A stretch of DNA of 64,000 bases from Woeseia sp. (GTDB taxonomy: Bacteria > Pseudomonadota > Gammaproteobacteria > Steroidobacterales > Woeseiaceae), in NCBI GenBank assembly GCA_021773015.1, contig JAJFKW010000001.1, positions 2,215,305 through 2,279,304 on the forward strand, in the 5' to 3' direction. The notes under the pieces were generated by a model. The model was not told the origin of the DNA. It saw nothing but the letters and a program-made list of their open reading frames with translations, and ran no database searches. Made by a program: the position numbers and the translations under genes. Positions 45,813 through 54,259 of the stretch are shown here, piece after piece. Each line of letters starts with the position of its first letter. Positions within the stretch are counted from its first letter, which is position 1.

Positions 45813-47057
45813 CTACCGCACGCCGCTCCATTTATAGACAATACCGCCGCGCATCACGAACACGACGCGTCGCACAGCAGTTATGTCTTCCAAGGGATTG
45901 CCATCAAGCGCAATTATGTCCGCCTGATAACCAGGCGCGAGTCTTCCCAGCTCATCGTCCATTTCAAGTGACTCCGCCGCCACTTTGTGCGCAGATAATA
46001 GTGCTGCTGCCGGCGATTGTTCACAGTATTTTACCCGTCCAATAAATTCCTCAGCGTTCTTGCCATGGGCTCCAGCAGTAGCGTCCGTTGAAAATACCAG
46101 TTTGGCGTTTGCTAAATGCGCCGCCAATTTACATATCTCAAAGTCGTAGTGCATGTCGCGCTCCATCGTCTGCATTCCTTCAACCGTATAGTTGCCTTCG
46201 CCTAGATAGCGGTCTTGGTTTTCGATGTAGTTTTGCACAACCAAACCGACTTGCGGACTGATGAACAATCCCGCGTCGACGGCGACCCGTAATTCTTTTT
46301 CGGTAGCATAAGTTGCGTGCTCAATTTGGTGGCAGCCTGCTCGGGCGGCCGTCGCCACCTGCGATCTATAAGCATGGACCATAGGACGCAGGCCGACTGC
46401 GCGCACTTCGTCACAGAGAATTCTGAGTTGCGCCTCCGTTAGAATTGGCTTAGCCCCGACACGCTGGCTAGACGACGCTCTGATTTTCACAAGGTCTGCG
46501 CCTTGCGACTTTCGCTCTCGAACGATTGCCTGTAGTTCATCCGGCGAAGTTTCCGGATCAACTTCGATCCAATCCAGAGAAGTCAGTACACGGGGACCCG
46601 GCAGGCCCCGGTCGCGAATCGCATCGCGCAACGGTCTCTCAGTCAGCTCACCAACAGTTTGCACTGTCGTAAAGCCGGCCATTAACGTATCCCACGCGGC
46701 CGCGGCCATTCCCAACGCCGCTTCCATCGGTGGATCGTCTGTCGTTGCAATTCTGCCCTTTTTGTTGAAGTAAGAAGAGAGATGCACATGCGTATCTATC
46801 CATCCCGGCATAACGGTGTATTCGCTGAGATCGATGACTTGGCCGTCGGAAGCAGCCGAAAGCGAGGTAATCTTTCCTCCAGCTACGCTGATTCGTGCGT
46901 TCTCAAGAATGCCGCCGTGGCCGTCCAGTGCCTGGCCAGTCAAAATCACGACGGGTCCGGACGGTGGGAGCGGAGCTGGAATGGGCGCTACGCCAGCCGC
47001 GTAGCTGGGCGACGCAACGGTCGCGATATGTAGAGCCACAAGAAAAATTCTAAGCAT
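45813..47057 (-). CDS. secreted amidohydrolase (imidazolonepropionase/prolidase-like)
   Basis: 414 residues. Signal peptide about 1-21 (IFLVALHIATVASPSYAAG). Metal motif MPGWIDTHVHLSSYF (HxH), Lys in DLVKIRASSS (carboxylated-lysine position), IEHATYATEK with His, and FSTDATAGAHG with the last metal Asp. The C-terminal strand YQADIIALDGNPLEDI is typical of the COG1228 group, whose secreted members hydrolyse Xaa-Pro dipeptides or other amides. Acts in the periplasm. Convergent with the TonB receptor, and may process what the receptor imports. Preceded by 244 bp without a gene. Confidence 0.92.
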   Translation of the reverse strand: MLRIFLVALHIATVASPSYAAGVAPIPAPLPPSGPVVILTGQALDGHGGILENARISVAGGKITSLSAASDGQVIDLSEYTVMPGWIDTHVHLSSYFNKKGRIATTDDPPMEAALGMAAAAWDTLMAGFTTVQTVGELTERPLRDAIRDRGLPGPRVLTSLDWIEVDPETSPDELQAIVRERKSQGADLVKIRASSSQRVGAKPILTEAQLRILCDEVRAVGLRPMVHAYRSQVATAARAGCHQIEHATYATEKELRVAVDAGLFISPQVGLVVQNYIENQDRYLGEGNYTVEGMQTMERDMHYDFEICKLAAHLANAKLVFSTDATAGAHGKNAEEFIGRVKYCEQSPAAALLSAHKVAAESLEMDDELGRLAPGYQADIIALDGNPLEDITAVRRVVFVMRGGIVYKWSGVR

Positions 47058-47300
47058 ATTCGGATCCTCACTGATGCCAGTTGGTTAAGCGACAACATGC
47101 TCATCCTAGACGAAAACTGAACTGCCCTTACAAATATGACGAAATGCCCGGGGAATTTAATACTCTGGAACAGTCTCGAGGCTGACGGCGAACTGCTTGA
47201 GCAGCAAACGCGCCTCACTTCATCGCTCTGCGGAATTGCGGAATCAGCCTCAGAACGACGCGACAGACTTCGTTAATTTGTTGCCGCACCGACGCCGAAC

Positions 47301-48545
47301 TCAAAAAACTCGAACGGCTCCCAGAGTAAAAACATTACGGCGGTAATCGAATGTCGCATCGGTCGAGTTATTATTGCTGGACTCATATTCGAACAAGAAC
47401 CGCCAGTCGCCAAATATCTTCCGCGTCAGACCAGCGCTTGCTGTCAGCAGATTCTCAGTACGGCTAACTGTCATATCGCCGAAATCACTGGTCCTGTAGC
47501 TTGCACCAAACTCGAACCCCCACCCGACATCTGGGTGGTACCGATAGTCTGCGGAAAGGCCGCTGCGATCCGGCGATACGTTGGGATCAATACGGTCGTT
47601 GAGATCTTGACGAATGCGCACCACAATCTGGCGGCTATCGCCTAGATACCGTCGATACAGCACCTGAAATTTTTGCCGCGAGCCGTCAATTCCGGCAAAG
47701 CGTGAGTCCGCATCTTTGACGTTATCGTAGTCATAATTGAAGGTTAGTGATGACATCTCGTTCAGGTAGCGAATGGCCTGAAAGATGGCACCGCCCTTGC
47801 GATCGAAGCTTTCCCCACCCAGCGAACCAGCGCCGTATTGCGCACCGACTTGCAATCGCCAGTCACCCGACCGCCAGCCATACATGACACCCACAGAAAT
47901 TTCGTTTTGGTTAAATTCCGACGCATCGAAATTTCTCACCGCATAAATGTTTCCTTCGACACTGAAACCACTAGCGCCACCGATTGGGCGGTTTACAGTT
48001 GCGAACAACTCAGCGATAGGCGTCTCGGCAGTGATGCTGGCAGGAATGACATCTGTATCGCGCAGCGTAATGTTGTCATCGTATCCTGCACGCAAGCCAA
48101 GCGCCCCCGTCCATTCGGACGCTGCTCGAATTTCGGGCTCGAGTTCACGCAACTGGCGCGACGCCAGCACGCGAATCTCGCGATCATTTGGACTGGCTCT
48201 ATACGCGGCAACAAAATGCGCTATTGCTGCCTCCGGATTACCGAGGCGCTGTTCCGCAAGCCCCAAATTATACTCGGCAAGGCCGCGCATCTTCGGGAAT
48301 TGGCCAGCGACTAATCGAAATGTGCTGGCCGCGTCCGAATACCTTTTAAGACGGTATTGGCAAACTCCGATGTTGTAGTGAACAGCGGGACCGGTAGTGC
48401 CCGCGTCGCGGGCAGATTCAAAGTGAAACAACGCAGTCGCATAGTTGCCACGTTGAAACGCGGCGGCGCCGTCGTTCCACGAGGCGGCTTGCACAAAAGT
48501 AGAAAACAGCAGCACAAATAAGATGAAGATTTTTCTTGTGATCAT
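47301..48545 (-). CDS. TPR protein with C-terminal outer-membrane beta-barrel-like domain
   Basis: 414 residues from ATG 48543-48545; the frame extends 25 codons upstream, but those precede the clear signal peptide MITRKIFILFVLLFSTFVQA. Residues about 25-150 hold three or four TPR units (WNDGAAAFQRGNYATALFHF; YNIGVCQYRLKRYSDAASTF; YNLGLAEQRLGNPEAAIAHF). The rest alternates polar and aromatic residues in beta-strands (GFSVEGNIYAVRNFD; WRLQVGAQYGAGSL) and ends in RVF, a terminal-Phe outer-membrane signature. The architecture resembles surface-lipoprotein assembly modifiers and exopolysaccharide-export TPR porins. Last gene of the sigma/anti-sigma operon, 117 bp after the Pro/Gly-rich gene. Confidence 0.75.
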   Translation of the reverse strand: MITRKIFILFVLLFSTFVQAASWNDGAAAFQRGNYATALFHFESARDAGTTGPAVHYNIGVCQYRLKRYSDAASTFRLVAGQFPKMRGLAEYNLGLAEQRLGNPEAAIAHFVAAYRASPNDREIRVLASRQLRELEPEIRAASEWTGALGLRAGYDDNITLRDTDVIPASITAETPIAELFATVNRPIGGASGFSVEGNIYAVRNFDASEFNQNEISVGVMYGWRSGDWRLQVGAQYGAGSLGGESFDRKGGAIFQAIRYLNEMSSLTFNYDYDNVKDADSRFAGIDGSRQKFQVLYRRYLGDSRQIVVRIRQDLNDRIDPNVSPDRSGLSADYRYHPDVGWGFEFGASYRTSDFGDMTVSRTENLLTASAGLTRKIFGDWRFLFEYESSNNNSTDATFDYRRNVFTLGAVRVF

Positions 48546-48662
48546 TTCAGCAGATAGAGGCCACCGGGGTAAGAATCTTAAGTACGCACAACCAATTGAA
48601 TCTACCGCGCAACAGCGCAACGGGTCAGCTCGACAAATTCGGCTTGCGTTTCGAACTATAAC

Positions 48663-49076
48663 CTAATTTCCTGGGGGCCCTGGTTGCTCCGGAGGGCCTG
48701 GCGGATCTGGCGGGTCTGGGGGGTCGGGGCGATCCCCGGACCTGCCGCGAGATTCACGATTTTGCTGTGCTTCCTCTGCGATTTCGGCGCCGCGTTCGCG
48801 AGCCTCATCGGCACGACTCACACCATCATCGCGCCTCGCGCGGTTGGCGTTTGCCTTTTCCAAACCGTTGGTCGCGTTATCCACGGCAGCGGAATCGTCG
48901 GCTAAGGATTGCGGTAGTGAGATTTCCTTAGTGACCGCATCTGGCAACGCTGCTTCGGCTACACCCATGAGTCTGATTGTCGCCTCAGCATCGCTCGATT
49001 CACTCTCCTGCGCCCACAGTACATTGCCATACAAAAGCAATGTGGTAGCGCAACAAATCCATGTTTTCATAACCAT
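48663..49076 (-). CDS. exported small protein with Pro/Gly-rich tail
   Basis: 137 residues from ATG 49074-49076 (GGTGGG just upstream); an ATG at 49112 would overlap the anti-sigma stop. Signal peptide about 1-23 (WICCATTLLLYGNVLWAQ). The middle is charged and helical (ANANRARRDDGVSRADEARE) and the last 24 residues are a repeat of PDPP units passing into GPPEQPGPPGN, which resembles a collagen or polyproline type II stretch. No family is recognised. Its place between an anti-sigma factor and an outer-membrane-type protein suggests a periplasmic or surface role, perhaps a binding partner of the barrel. Confidence 0.68.
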   Translation of the reverse strand: MVMKTWICCATTLLLYGNVLWAQESESSDAEATIRLMGVAEAALPDAVTKEISLPQSLADDSAAVDNATNGLEKANANRARRDDGVSRADEARERGAEIAEEAQQNRESRGRSGDRPDPPDPPDPPGPPEQPGPPGN

Positions 49077-49108
49077 TTCAATTCCCACCTTCAGCGTCCG
49101 TCCAATCC

Positions 49109-49735
49109 TCACGATTCAACCGGCAGCTGAACAACGAATACCTGCTCGCTCAACGGGTGCGTCAGCCGTACGACCATCTGTCCGCCAGAGATGCCATTGG
49201 CGATTATTGGCAGACTCAAGCGGTTGACGCCAGCCTCAAGATTTTCAGACCATGATAGCTCGCGGCGCGTGCCGTATCCGTCAATTTCAATGTCACCCGC
49301 AAGCAGAATGCTGATAGTTGCTCCTGAGAGTTTCTTGTCGGTCTCGAATGCGATACTCATCGTCCTTGGCTCGTCTAGCGACACCAGAAACTGTTCGGTC
49401 ACGCTGGTCGGTGCAACGCCGCCCCAATTCAGAAATAGTGCAATTGCGAATATGGAGGCCGCGACGGCACCGAATCCTGCACCCAGCCAAAACCGACTTC
49501 GGTCCGGCGCCCGACCGACCGTGCGGCCGACAGTCTCAATTACGGTGTTGAAAAAATGTTCTGGCGGCTGTGCCATCCCCCTGGCGTGCAACGCATTGAG
49601 TGCCTCAGCGCCATGCAACGCTGACCGACATTCTGCACAGTGCTCGATGTGCACCATGGCTGCTGCACGTTCTTCGGCAGCCAATTCTCCGGATGCCAAA
49701 GCCCGAATGCGCGCACTGGCTGCCTCACAATTCAT
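49109..49735 (-). CDS. zinc-finger anti-sigma factor
   Basis: 208 residues from ATG 49733-49735. The anti-sigma zinc finger shows Cys3 and His29-x3-Cys33-x2-Cys36 (HIEHCAECRSAL). A membrane segment lies about residues 84-108 (GAGFGAVAASIFAIALFLNW). The periplasmic part is beta-rich (SGATISILLAGDIEIDGYG; LEAGVNRLSLPIIANG). It should hold the ECF factor encoded upstream at the membrane. Its start lies 11 bp inside the sigma gene, implying translational coupling. The upstream extension of this frame to 49798 is inside the sigma gene and is rejected. Confidence 0.9.
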   Translation of the reverse strand: MNCEAASARIRALASGELAAEERAAAMVHIEHCAECRSALHGAEALNALHARGMAQPPEHFFNTVIETVGRTVGRAPDRSRFWLGAGFGAVAASIFAIALFLNWGGVAPTSVTEQFLVSLDEPRTMSIAFETDKKLSGATISILLAGDIEIDGYGTRRELSWSENLEAGVNRLSLPIIANGISGGQMVVRLTHPLSEQVFVVQLPVES

Positions 49736-50300
49736 TGTTGTTTCCAACGGCCATAAGGTTCGGGCCGAGTGAGCGGTCGTTTGCCAAAAGCCGCCCAAGA
49801 CGGGCGCGGGTCCGATGCAACTGCGCCTTGATCGTGCCGGCTGGCATCCCCGTTAGATCGTGGAGTTCCGAAATGCTAAAGCCTTCGATATCCCGCAACG
49901 CCACGAGAGCAGCCAAGTCACTATTTAGGTGTTTCATTGCCATGAGAATTCTTACGATACGTACATCGCGATCTGCTTCCTCGTCTGGTAACCAACGGCT
50001 TTCTGGCCGTTCATCCGGGTCGAGCGAATCCGCCCCTGTATCTGCCTGGCTGATTGGGGAGCGCGCCGACAGCCGCTGATTATCGATGAATTTGTTGTAC
50101 ATGACTCTTAATAACCATGCTCGTTGATACGCGATCCGCTCAAACTCTTCGATACGCAGAAATGCTTTCAGGCAGACGTCCTGGACCAGGTCCTCGGCGT
50201 CGACCGACGACAGGGTCATGCGCCTAGCTGCGCCGTACAACGCATCGAAATGTGGCCGCAACAACACTTCAAACCGTTTTTTCTGCGAGTTGTGCTGCAT
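49725..50300 (-). CDS. ECF RNA polymerase sigma factor
   Basis: 191 residues. Region 2 (FDALYGAARRMTLSSVDAED, LVQDVCLKAFLRIEEF, then YQRAWLLRVMYNKFIDNQR) and region 4 (LVALRDIEGFSISELHDLTG, then MPAGTIKAQLHRTRARLGRL) are canonical. A 28-residue acidic linker between them (GADSLDPDERPESRWLPDEE) is longer than usual. Paired with the zinc-finger anti-sigma factor, so activity should depend on release at the membrane. The operon continues with the Pro/Gly-rich protein and the TPR/barrel protein, the likely regulated products. Divergent from the DUF4382 lipoprotein with a 170-bp gap. Confidence 0.94.
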   Translation of the reverse strand: MQHNSQKKRFEVLLRPHFDALYGAARRMTLSSVDAEDLVQDVCLKAFLRIEEFERIAYQRAWLLRVMYNKFIDNQRLSARSPISQADTGADSLDPDERPESRWLPDEEADRDVRIVRILMAMKHLNSDLAALVALRDIEGFSISELHDLTGMPAGTIKAQLHRTRARLGRLLANDRSLGPNLMAVGNNNEL

Positions 50301-50470
50301 ATCAATGTCGCCTGATAGTTAGAACGCCGCGAGATGAGATCTGGTTGCCAGTTTTTGACATAACGCGAAACTCGAATTCGACCGATATTATGTCGAATCA
50401 ACGCAACCATTGGCTCTCGATCATCGTTAGGGACGTTATAACCCCAATTTAAACATGCAGGAATGAAACA

Positions 50471-51427
50471 ATGAGCAAAATGACGATTCGATCGGTGATA
50501 GGTCTGACGGTGGCAGCATTGGTTGTCGTAAGCGGCTGCGGCGGCGGCGCCAGTTCGGGCGCGAATGACCAGGCCACTACTGGTTTTCTGTCGCTGGGCA
50601 TCAGTGACGGGCCGATTCATAGTGCGAAGAAAGTCTGCATAACGTTTGATAGTGTCGAAATACATGGCGACGGCAACACCGAATTAATCGCACTGGACCC
50701 AGCGGAAAAGGTCAACCTGCTAGCCGTCCAGGGAGCGAACGCGGCACCAATTTTACTGAACTACGAAATTCCAGCCGGAAATTATCAATGGCTACGCCTG
50801 GGAGTTGATGCCGAGAGGGGCGGCATGGGCGGTGCAGACGATAGCGGTGACGAATTGATTTGCGACGGCGCGGGTTCATACATCGTCATGGATGACGAGA
50901 CCGTCTATAACCTGTTCGTGCCTAGCGGCGCACAAAATGGTCTCAAGCTCGTAAGCGGCGTAACTGTGCCGGCCAACGGATTCTCTAATGTAACCGCGGA
51001 ATTTGACCTCGCACGCTCAATAACGAATCCGCCCGGATTAGAACCGGACGTGATACTGAAACCAGTGATTCGACTTGTAGATAACACAGAGGTCGGGACA
51101 CTAACTGGCGTTGTTGCAACGGAACTTGCAACAGCAGAAGCATGCGAACCTTCCGTATGTCTTTTCGACGACGGCGTCACGCCGAATCCGATAGACGACG
51201 GTGAGGTGGCTGATCCGGAAGATCCTGTGGCGACAGCGATGGTACATGAGCACTTCAATGATGACGGTTCGGTCACATGGAACTACGAGATCGGCTACCT
51301 ACTGGCGGGCGATTATGAGGCGGCGTTCACCTGTGATGGCGAGTTGTTTGAACCCACCGATGGCCAGCCGGCTCAAATAATCACCAACGAAGTAACAGTT
51401 GTTGGTTTCGAGGCACCTGCCATGTAA
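50471..51427 (+). CDS. DUF4382-domain lipoprotein
   Basis: 318 residues. AGGA lies 9 nt upstream of the ATG. Lipoprotein signal with lipobox VVSGC (Cys23), a Gly/Ser linker, then a DUF4382 domain about 38-200 (GFLSLGISDGPIHSAKKVCI; FDSVEIHG; YEIPAGNYQWLRLGVDAE; GFSNVTAEFDLARS; ILKPVIRLV). The rest (about 205-318) resembles a carboxypeptidase-regulatory or fibronectin-like module (TGVVATEL; YEIGYLLAGDYEAAFTCDG). Envelope-anchored, function unknown. Divergent from the ECF sigma gene and possibly part of its regulon. Acidic throughout (many Asp/Glu), as in other exported lipoproteins here. Confidence 0.88.
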   Translation: MSKMTIRSVIGLTVAALVVVSGCGGGASSGANDQATTGFLSLGISDGPIHSAKKVCITFDSVEIHGDGNTELIALDPAEKVNLLAVQGANAAPILLNYEIPAGNYQWLRLGVDAERGGMGGADDSGDELICDGAGSYIVMDDETVYNLFVPSGAQNGLKLVSGVTVPANGFSNVTAEFDLARSITNPPGLEPDVILKPVIRLVDNTEVGTLTGVVATELATAEACEPSVCLFDDGVTPNPIDDGEVADPEDPVATAMVHEHFNDDGSVTWNYEIGYLLAGDYEAAFTCDGELFEPTDGQPAQIITNEVTVVGFEAPAM

Positions 51428-51456
51428 CAACATAGCGGAGTATTGAGAGAACTGGC

Positions 51457-51964
51457 ATACCGAAACCAACCATCAATATAGACAAGCTCGAATACCAACT
51501 TTTCGGCTAGGGTGAAAAATTTGCCGCGATTCGTGCATCAATTTCAACGCACATAGGTGCAAAGAAGTTGGGCTAGGCTGTCATCAAATTGCAGCCAGAC
51601 ACGAGCGCGTAGCCATAGCATAAACGTCACGTGGTAGAGCAGACATTTTTCGTGATATCTGGTAGCGGCACATTGAGACATTCGGATGAAGAGCACCCCA
51701 CGTCCCGCTGGCGTCATCTGCTCGCCGACGGACTCTCAGCTGACCCAGCAGATTATAATCACTTAGTCTGAAGAGCTTACGTGGATTGCGCATAGCAACG
51801 AAATAACAACAGATGTAAAGTTATATCCAGATTCTGGAAAATATGGGGTCTGGCATGGTGACGCCAGCAATTTCCGGGCGCCAGGCAACTCTCTGGCATT
51901 TGCGCGCAAGGATACCGCCGTCGACTATTGGGACGGAGAATTAGCGGAAGCCGAAAAACCGTAA
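51457..51964 (+). pseudogene. decayed cupin-domain gene
   Basis: Read in frame from 51457 the stretch gives PKPTINIDKLEYQLFG, GEKFAAIRASISTHIGAKKL, VIKLQPDTSA, HKRHVVEQTFFVISGSGTLR and HSDEEHP. After a +1 shift in the CCCC run at 51696-51699 it continues as PAGVICSP, SEELTWIAHSNEI, YPDSGKYGVWHG and DYWDGE, then stops at TAA 51962-51964. This is the order of a common cupin family that begins MPKP and ends YPDSGK...DYWDGE. The start is ATA instead of ATG, and TAG stops interrupt at 51508, 51574, 51610, 51616 and 51764, several where relatives have Tyr. No transposon is adjacent. About 169 codons originally. Confidence 0.85.
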
Positions 51965-52062
51965 AGATCTCCCAGTCAGTCACCTGTTAAGCTGTTGTTG
52001 CTAGTGACCGCAAATTCAGATATTGCGATATTTGTTAAGCACTACTGGAGGGGTTTGACGAA

Positions 52063-52620
52063 ATGACTAAAAGCCGCATTTTCCTTTGCGTAGCCTGGTT
52101 GGCGGGAAGTCTTTTCGCGACGACAGCGCCAGTATCAAGTGCAGCAGCAGACCCGCTGGCCGATGAAGCGATGGAGATCCTTAGAGCAGAAATTGGGACA
52201 TGGACATCACGCTGGGACAATCTAAATGCCGCGGGCGAAGTCGTCCGCTCCGTCGAGGGCATCGAGACATTTTCGATTTTTAACGGTGAACGGGTCCTCC
52301 TGTTGGAAACACACATCGCGTCGGCCGGACGTACCAATAAGGCGTTTCGCTTTTACAGCCCCGAACTTAAGAAACTAATGATCATCGATGTTCAAGAGGA
52401 CGGACGGCATTACGTCCTCCATCAGGATGTGGGAGAACCCGTAATACAAAGTGAGCCGGTGACCGGTCGCAACGGGCGGACTTCTATCTTACGATTCACG
52501 ACAATTGAGGAAACCGCAGGCAAGAAAACAGTAAATCACGAGATTTCCCATGACGACGGCGCTACTTGGCGACTGTTTCGCCGTCAATACATGGAAAAAA
52601 TTTCCATGTCAGCGGAATAA
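52063..52620 (+). CDS. exported protein of unknown function
   Basis: 185 residues. Signal peptide about 1-29 (IFLCVAWLAGSLFATTAPVS). TGGAGGGG lies about 8 nt before the ATG. The mature part is beta-rich, with EIGTWTSRWDNLNAAGEV near the start and FRFYSPELKKLMIIDVQEDG in the middle. The order resembles DUF1579-like lipocalin-type proteins, in which a total-weight/assay-like strand set binds a small ligand, but I cannot name a family firmly. Gene stands alone, 74 bp before the next small gene. Secreted to the periplasm. Confidence 0.72.
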   Translation: MTKSRIFLCVAWLAGSLFATTAPVSSAAADPLADEAMEILRAEIGTWTSRWDNLNAAGEVVRSVEGIETFSIFNGERVLLLETHIASAGRTNKAFRFYSPELKKLMIIDVQEDGRHYVLHQDVGEPVIQSEPVTGRNGRTSILRFTTIEETAGKKTVNHEISHDDGATWRLFRRQYMEKISMSAE

Positions 52621-52694
52621 TGCTTAATCATCTCATAGTGTGATCGACTATTAGCAGTCTCCACATCGCAGGGCCTATCTCCGAGATAATCTAG

Positions 52695-53126
52695 ATGACT
52701 GTCGAACTCTTACGCCAAAACTGGGCAATCACTATTGCAGCAGTAATATTGATGATTGTTGCAGCCATAATCATTGCCGCAATTTATCGCCGTTCGGCGG
52801 GTGGCCAGCTTGCACAAGTCGCCACGGGCGCAAGTGCCGCGAGAATCAAACTATCGAAAGCACACAACGCAATCGTCGAGGCCGAAAAACGAGTATCAAA
52901 ATTGCAAAGTAAAGCGGTATCGGTTAAGCCGCGCATCTTGGAGGAGGCTAAGCTCACTCTACAAGATGCGAAAGCATTGCAGAAGATCGCGCATGATGGC
53001 GTTCTGGTAGCGAACAACCAGTTACGTCGCGTCATATTCGAGGAATTCCCACCCGCAAAACACGAGGCACTTCGAAAAAAGTACTTACCGGACGACAAAC
53101 CGGACGCAAATCCTTTTTCCTTTTGA
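52695..53126 (+). CDS. small membrane-anchored coiled-coil protein
   Basis: 143 residues. TM segment about 11-31 (ITIAAVILMIVAAIIIAAIY), followed by a helical, Lys/Ala/Glu-rich body with coiled-coil character (LSKAHNAIVEAEKRVSKLQS; ILEEAKLTLQDAKALQKIAH) and a short Pro/Asp tail (DDKPDANPFSF). No family recognised. The topology, with short N-terminus outside or inside undecided, suits an inner-membrane organiser or a partner of another envelope protein. Ends 6 bp from the convergent next gene. Confidence 0.7.
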   Translation: MTVELLRQNWAITIAAVILMIVAAIIIAAIYRRSAGGQLAQVATGASAARIKLSKAHNAIVEAEKRVSKLQSKAVSVKPRILEEAKLTLQDAKALQKIAHDGVLVANNQLRRVIFEEFPPAKHEALRKKYLPDDKPDANPFSF

Positions 53127-53131
53127 GAGAT

Positions 53132-53584
53132 TCAGTCTCCGCCCCTTTCGATTCCGTTTTTCTCGGAACTCGTTAGAGCGGAAACTTGCTTATCAAATAC
53201 GATAGACAAAACCACAAGCAGCGCCATCACAATATGCGACACGAATAGCACATTCCGCGCAATGCTATGGCCAGGCCCTTCAAGTCGCTCGGCAACTTGA
53301 ATTACCAAAAGGTTGCTTCGGCAACACTCATCCATAACGTAACGCGCTATTTCCTGATTCGCGGTATGGGAAAACTCGATCAAGGTTCTCGTAACGAGGT
53401 AATTGATGAGCGCGAATCCCGCATAAATAATTAGCGCCCCCACCTTTTCAGAACGCGACAGGGGCCGGTCCACATAAATAATTCCGCCGAATATTGCCAT
53501 GTGAACCGTGATGAACAAGCCCCACTGAATGTCGACGCGATTCGCGGTCGCGATGACTAGATCGAATAACTCATAAGGTGTCAT
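53132..53584 (-). CDS. small integral membrane protein
   Basis: 150 residues with three clear hydrophobic helices: about 20-38 (WGLFITVHMAIFGGIIYV), 48-68 (VGALIIYAGFALINYLVTRT) and 110-130 (NVLFVSHIVMALLVVLSIVF), with an acidic C-terminal tail. The second extramembrane part has a CC pair (DECCRSN). No family recognised. Same strand as the following 120-residue protein, 87 bp apart, so the two could be co-transcribed. Confidence 0.7.
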   Translation of the reverse strand: MTPYELFDLVIATANRVDIQWGLFITVHMAIFGGIIYVDRPLSRSEKVGALIIYAGFALINYLVTRTLIEFSHTANQEIARYVMDECCRSNLLVIQVAERLEGPGHSIARNVLFVSHIVMALLVVLSIVFDKQVSALTSSEKNGIERGGD

Positions 53585-53671
53585 GTATTCGTTTCATTTT
53601 GCAGTTACCTGGAAGCCTGCGAGATTCGGAACTATTATCGGAGGTTCGAATGGGCACCATTTGGGTGTCCG

Positions 53672-54034
53672 CTATTTACCGGATAGCCTAAAAGGTCCGA
53701 ATTTTTTGGTAAGACCCTTTTGTTTTCCGGTAACCGGATCGGTCATCTCAAAATCGACGTCTGTGAAGACTTGTGATCGAAAAACTTCGTCACCGTTTCT
53801 ACGGACGACGAAATAGAGATCTGGCGTTGTCTCGCCCATGGAATCAAAGGACAGAATGTCTGCAGCAGATATGAGAAACTCTGCCACGCCCTCAACAGTT
53901 AGTTCTTGCTCGCCCAATTTGTCGTCAAAAAATTTATCTTCGTCAAGAAGCACAATTGAATACTGGTCTCCGTGCAGTGGAGCTCCACTAGCGTCCACAA
54001 ATTCCGCGATTACTTTAAAGATTCCGGTCGTCAT
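53672..54034 (-). CDS. small acidic beta-rich protein of unknown function
   Basis: 120 residues, no signal peptide. The pattern (IFKVIAEFVDASGAPLHGDQ; YSIVLLDEDKFFDDKLGEQE; LTVEGVAEFLISAADILSFD; PDLYFVVRRNGDEVFRSQVF) suggests a single Ig-like or transthyretin-like beta-sandwich. No catalytic motif is visible. ATG at 54032-54034 has no strong ribosome-binding site. It is upstream of the small membrane protein on the same strand. The 225 bp before it hold nothing recognisable. Confidence 0.62.
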   Translation of the reverse strand: MTTGIFKVIAEFVDASGAPLHGDQYSIVLLDEDKFFDDKLGEQELTVEGVAEFLISAADILSFDSMGETTPDLYFVVRRNGDEVFRSQVFTDVDFEMTDPVTGKQKGLTKKFGPFRLSGK

Positions 54035-54259
54035 TGATCAGCATTCCTGCAACTTCTTAATTCACTTAGAGCCAACAATATCACCCATTCTGGTCAATAC
54101 GCTAATCAATTAGCAATTCGATTTATGAAACGCGAATGGGCTGCCAAGAAAATGTCCAACACGCGATCGCGCCAGGCAATCTTCAATAATTGCCCGTAAG
54201 ACCAGCATTCATACAACCTACAATGCGGCGCAGCTTAGTCACGAAACGTAGCGGCCAAG

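Noticed and set aside
50319-50349. GCAACC and CGTTCTAA with a 16-bp spacer (minus strand) as an ECF-type promoter of the sigma operon.
   Set aside because: It would leave only about ten bases of leader before the start codon, and such short motifs are common; not supported enough.
51457-51964. Amber (TAG) recoding, since all five internal stops are TAG, several at Tyr positions.
   Set aside because: The start codon is also lost and a frameshift is present, and other genes in the window end in ordinary TAG stops, so simple decay explains it better.
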